Below, piece by piece: positions 63,754 through 64,000 of a stretch of 64,000 bases of DNA (positions are counted from its first letter, which is position 1; each line of letters begins with the position of its first letter). This DNA is from Pisolithus tinctorius. Lineage: Eukaryota > Basidiomycota > Agaricomycetes > Boletales > Pisolithaceae. The stretch is from contig JANFAH010000029.1 of NCBI GenBank assembly GCA_024663395.1, forward strand, positions 62,001-126,000. The letters are read 5' to 3'. The position numbers were made by a program, and so were the translations under genes. The notes under the pieces are model-generated. The model saw only the letters and a list, made by a program, of their open reading frames with translations. It ran no database searches and was not told the DNA's origin.

Positions 63754-64000
63754 GTGCTACGAAGTGGTACAAGTGAGGAAGAAGCAAGAATAAAAAAGGA
63801 GGGCACGAGGCGTAATTAAAAAACTTCAGTAATACTCGACATAGAAAAAACACGTGAACGAGGAGTGATCGGCGGGTGGCTACGTTATACTATCTACCTT
63901 TGACAGAATGCAGTGTTCGGTTATTTTTAGGCTTTTGATCTTTATCTTTGTTATTTTTATTTTTATTTGACTTTGTTTTATTCTCTGAGTCCATTTGGTT

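Larger units (their letters stand above)
49542..64000 (-). mobile_element. Element F, minus strand, unknown LTR retroelement
   Basis: 3' LTR 49542-49746, a purine tract before it, and an interior with one long minus-strand gene that is broken by element G. The 5' LTR is not in the window. No RT or integrase sequence is seen in the visible interior, so it is either non-autonomous or its enzymes lie beyond the edge. Confidence 0.55.

Noticed and set aside
1..64000. CRISPR arrays, rRNA and tRNA genes, bacterial operons
   Set aside because: No regularly spaced direct repeats with unique spacers, no tRNA cloverleaf or rRNA sequence recognised, and gene structure is eukaryotic with introns.

Overview
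The window is a fungal, most likely basidiomycete (Agaricomycete-type), repeat block. The organism call is an inference. It rests on short GT-AG introns of about 45 bases with CTGAC/CTGAT branch-like sites, on Zn2Cys6-type proteins, on Ty3/Gypsy pol genes and on heavy C-to-T decay at CpG. I found no ordinary single-copy host gene, tRNA, rRNA or CRISPR array; almost every base can be assigned to an LTR retroelement or to something inserted in one.

The layout is a set of nested insertions, several levels deep. (1) Element I, minus strand, runs from a 3' LTR at 1-310 to a 5' LTR at 35359-35752. It is broken by an LTR pair (1576-5240), by element A (6486-26556) and by two solo LTRs inside its reverse transcriptase (29414-30069 and 30262-31786). 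(2) Element A, plus strand, carries a solo LTR (7566-8486), a fold-back DNA transposon (13963-15535) and the coding-less LTR element B (15990-23567), which itself holds a solo LTR (22212-22925). (3) Element E, plus strand, 35753-49541, sits in the 5' LTR of element I; its own 5' LTR holds two further LTRs. (4) Element F, minus strand, starts at 49542 inside the 3' LTR of E and runs off the right edge. (5) Element G, minus strand, 52312-63542, sits inside the coding region of F. At several junctions, removing the insert and one target duplication restores the interrupted reading frame, which supports the nesting order.

Elements I, A, E and G are Ty3/Gypsy elements (gag, aspartic protease, RT, RNase H, integrase), all damaged by stops or frameshifts. 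They share a primer-binding site beginning TGGAGCCCAC and a small hairpin beside the polypurine tract. The most interesting shared feature is a spliced gene in antisense orientation between pol and the 3' LTR of I, A and G. In all three it encodes a six-cysteine cluster with identical spacing (C-x2-C-x6-C-x7-C-x2-C-x6-C), as in fungal Zn2Cys6 DNA-binding domains. Element E lacks this gene, but its 1.8-kb LTRs carry a conserved open frame of 160-220 residues and repeated palindromic sites that also recur in its coding linker. Element F encodes an unrecognised protein and, beside its LTR, four successive hairpins with related loops.
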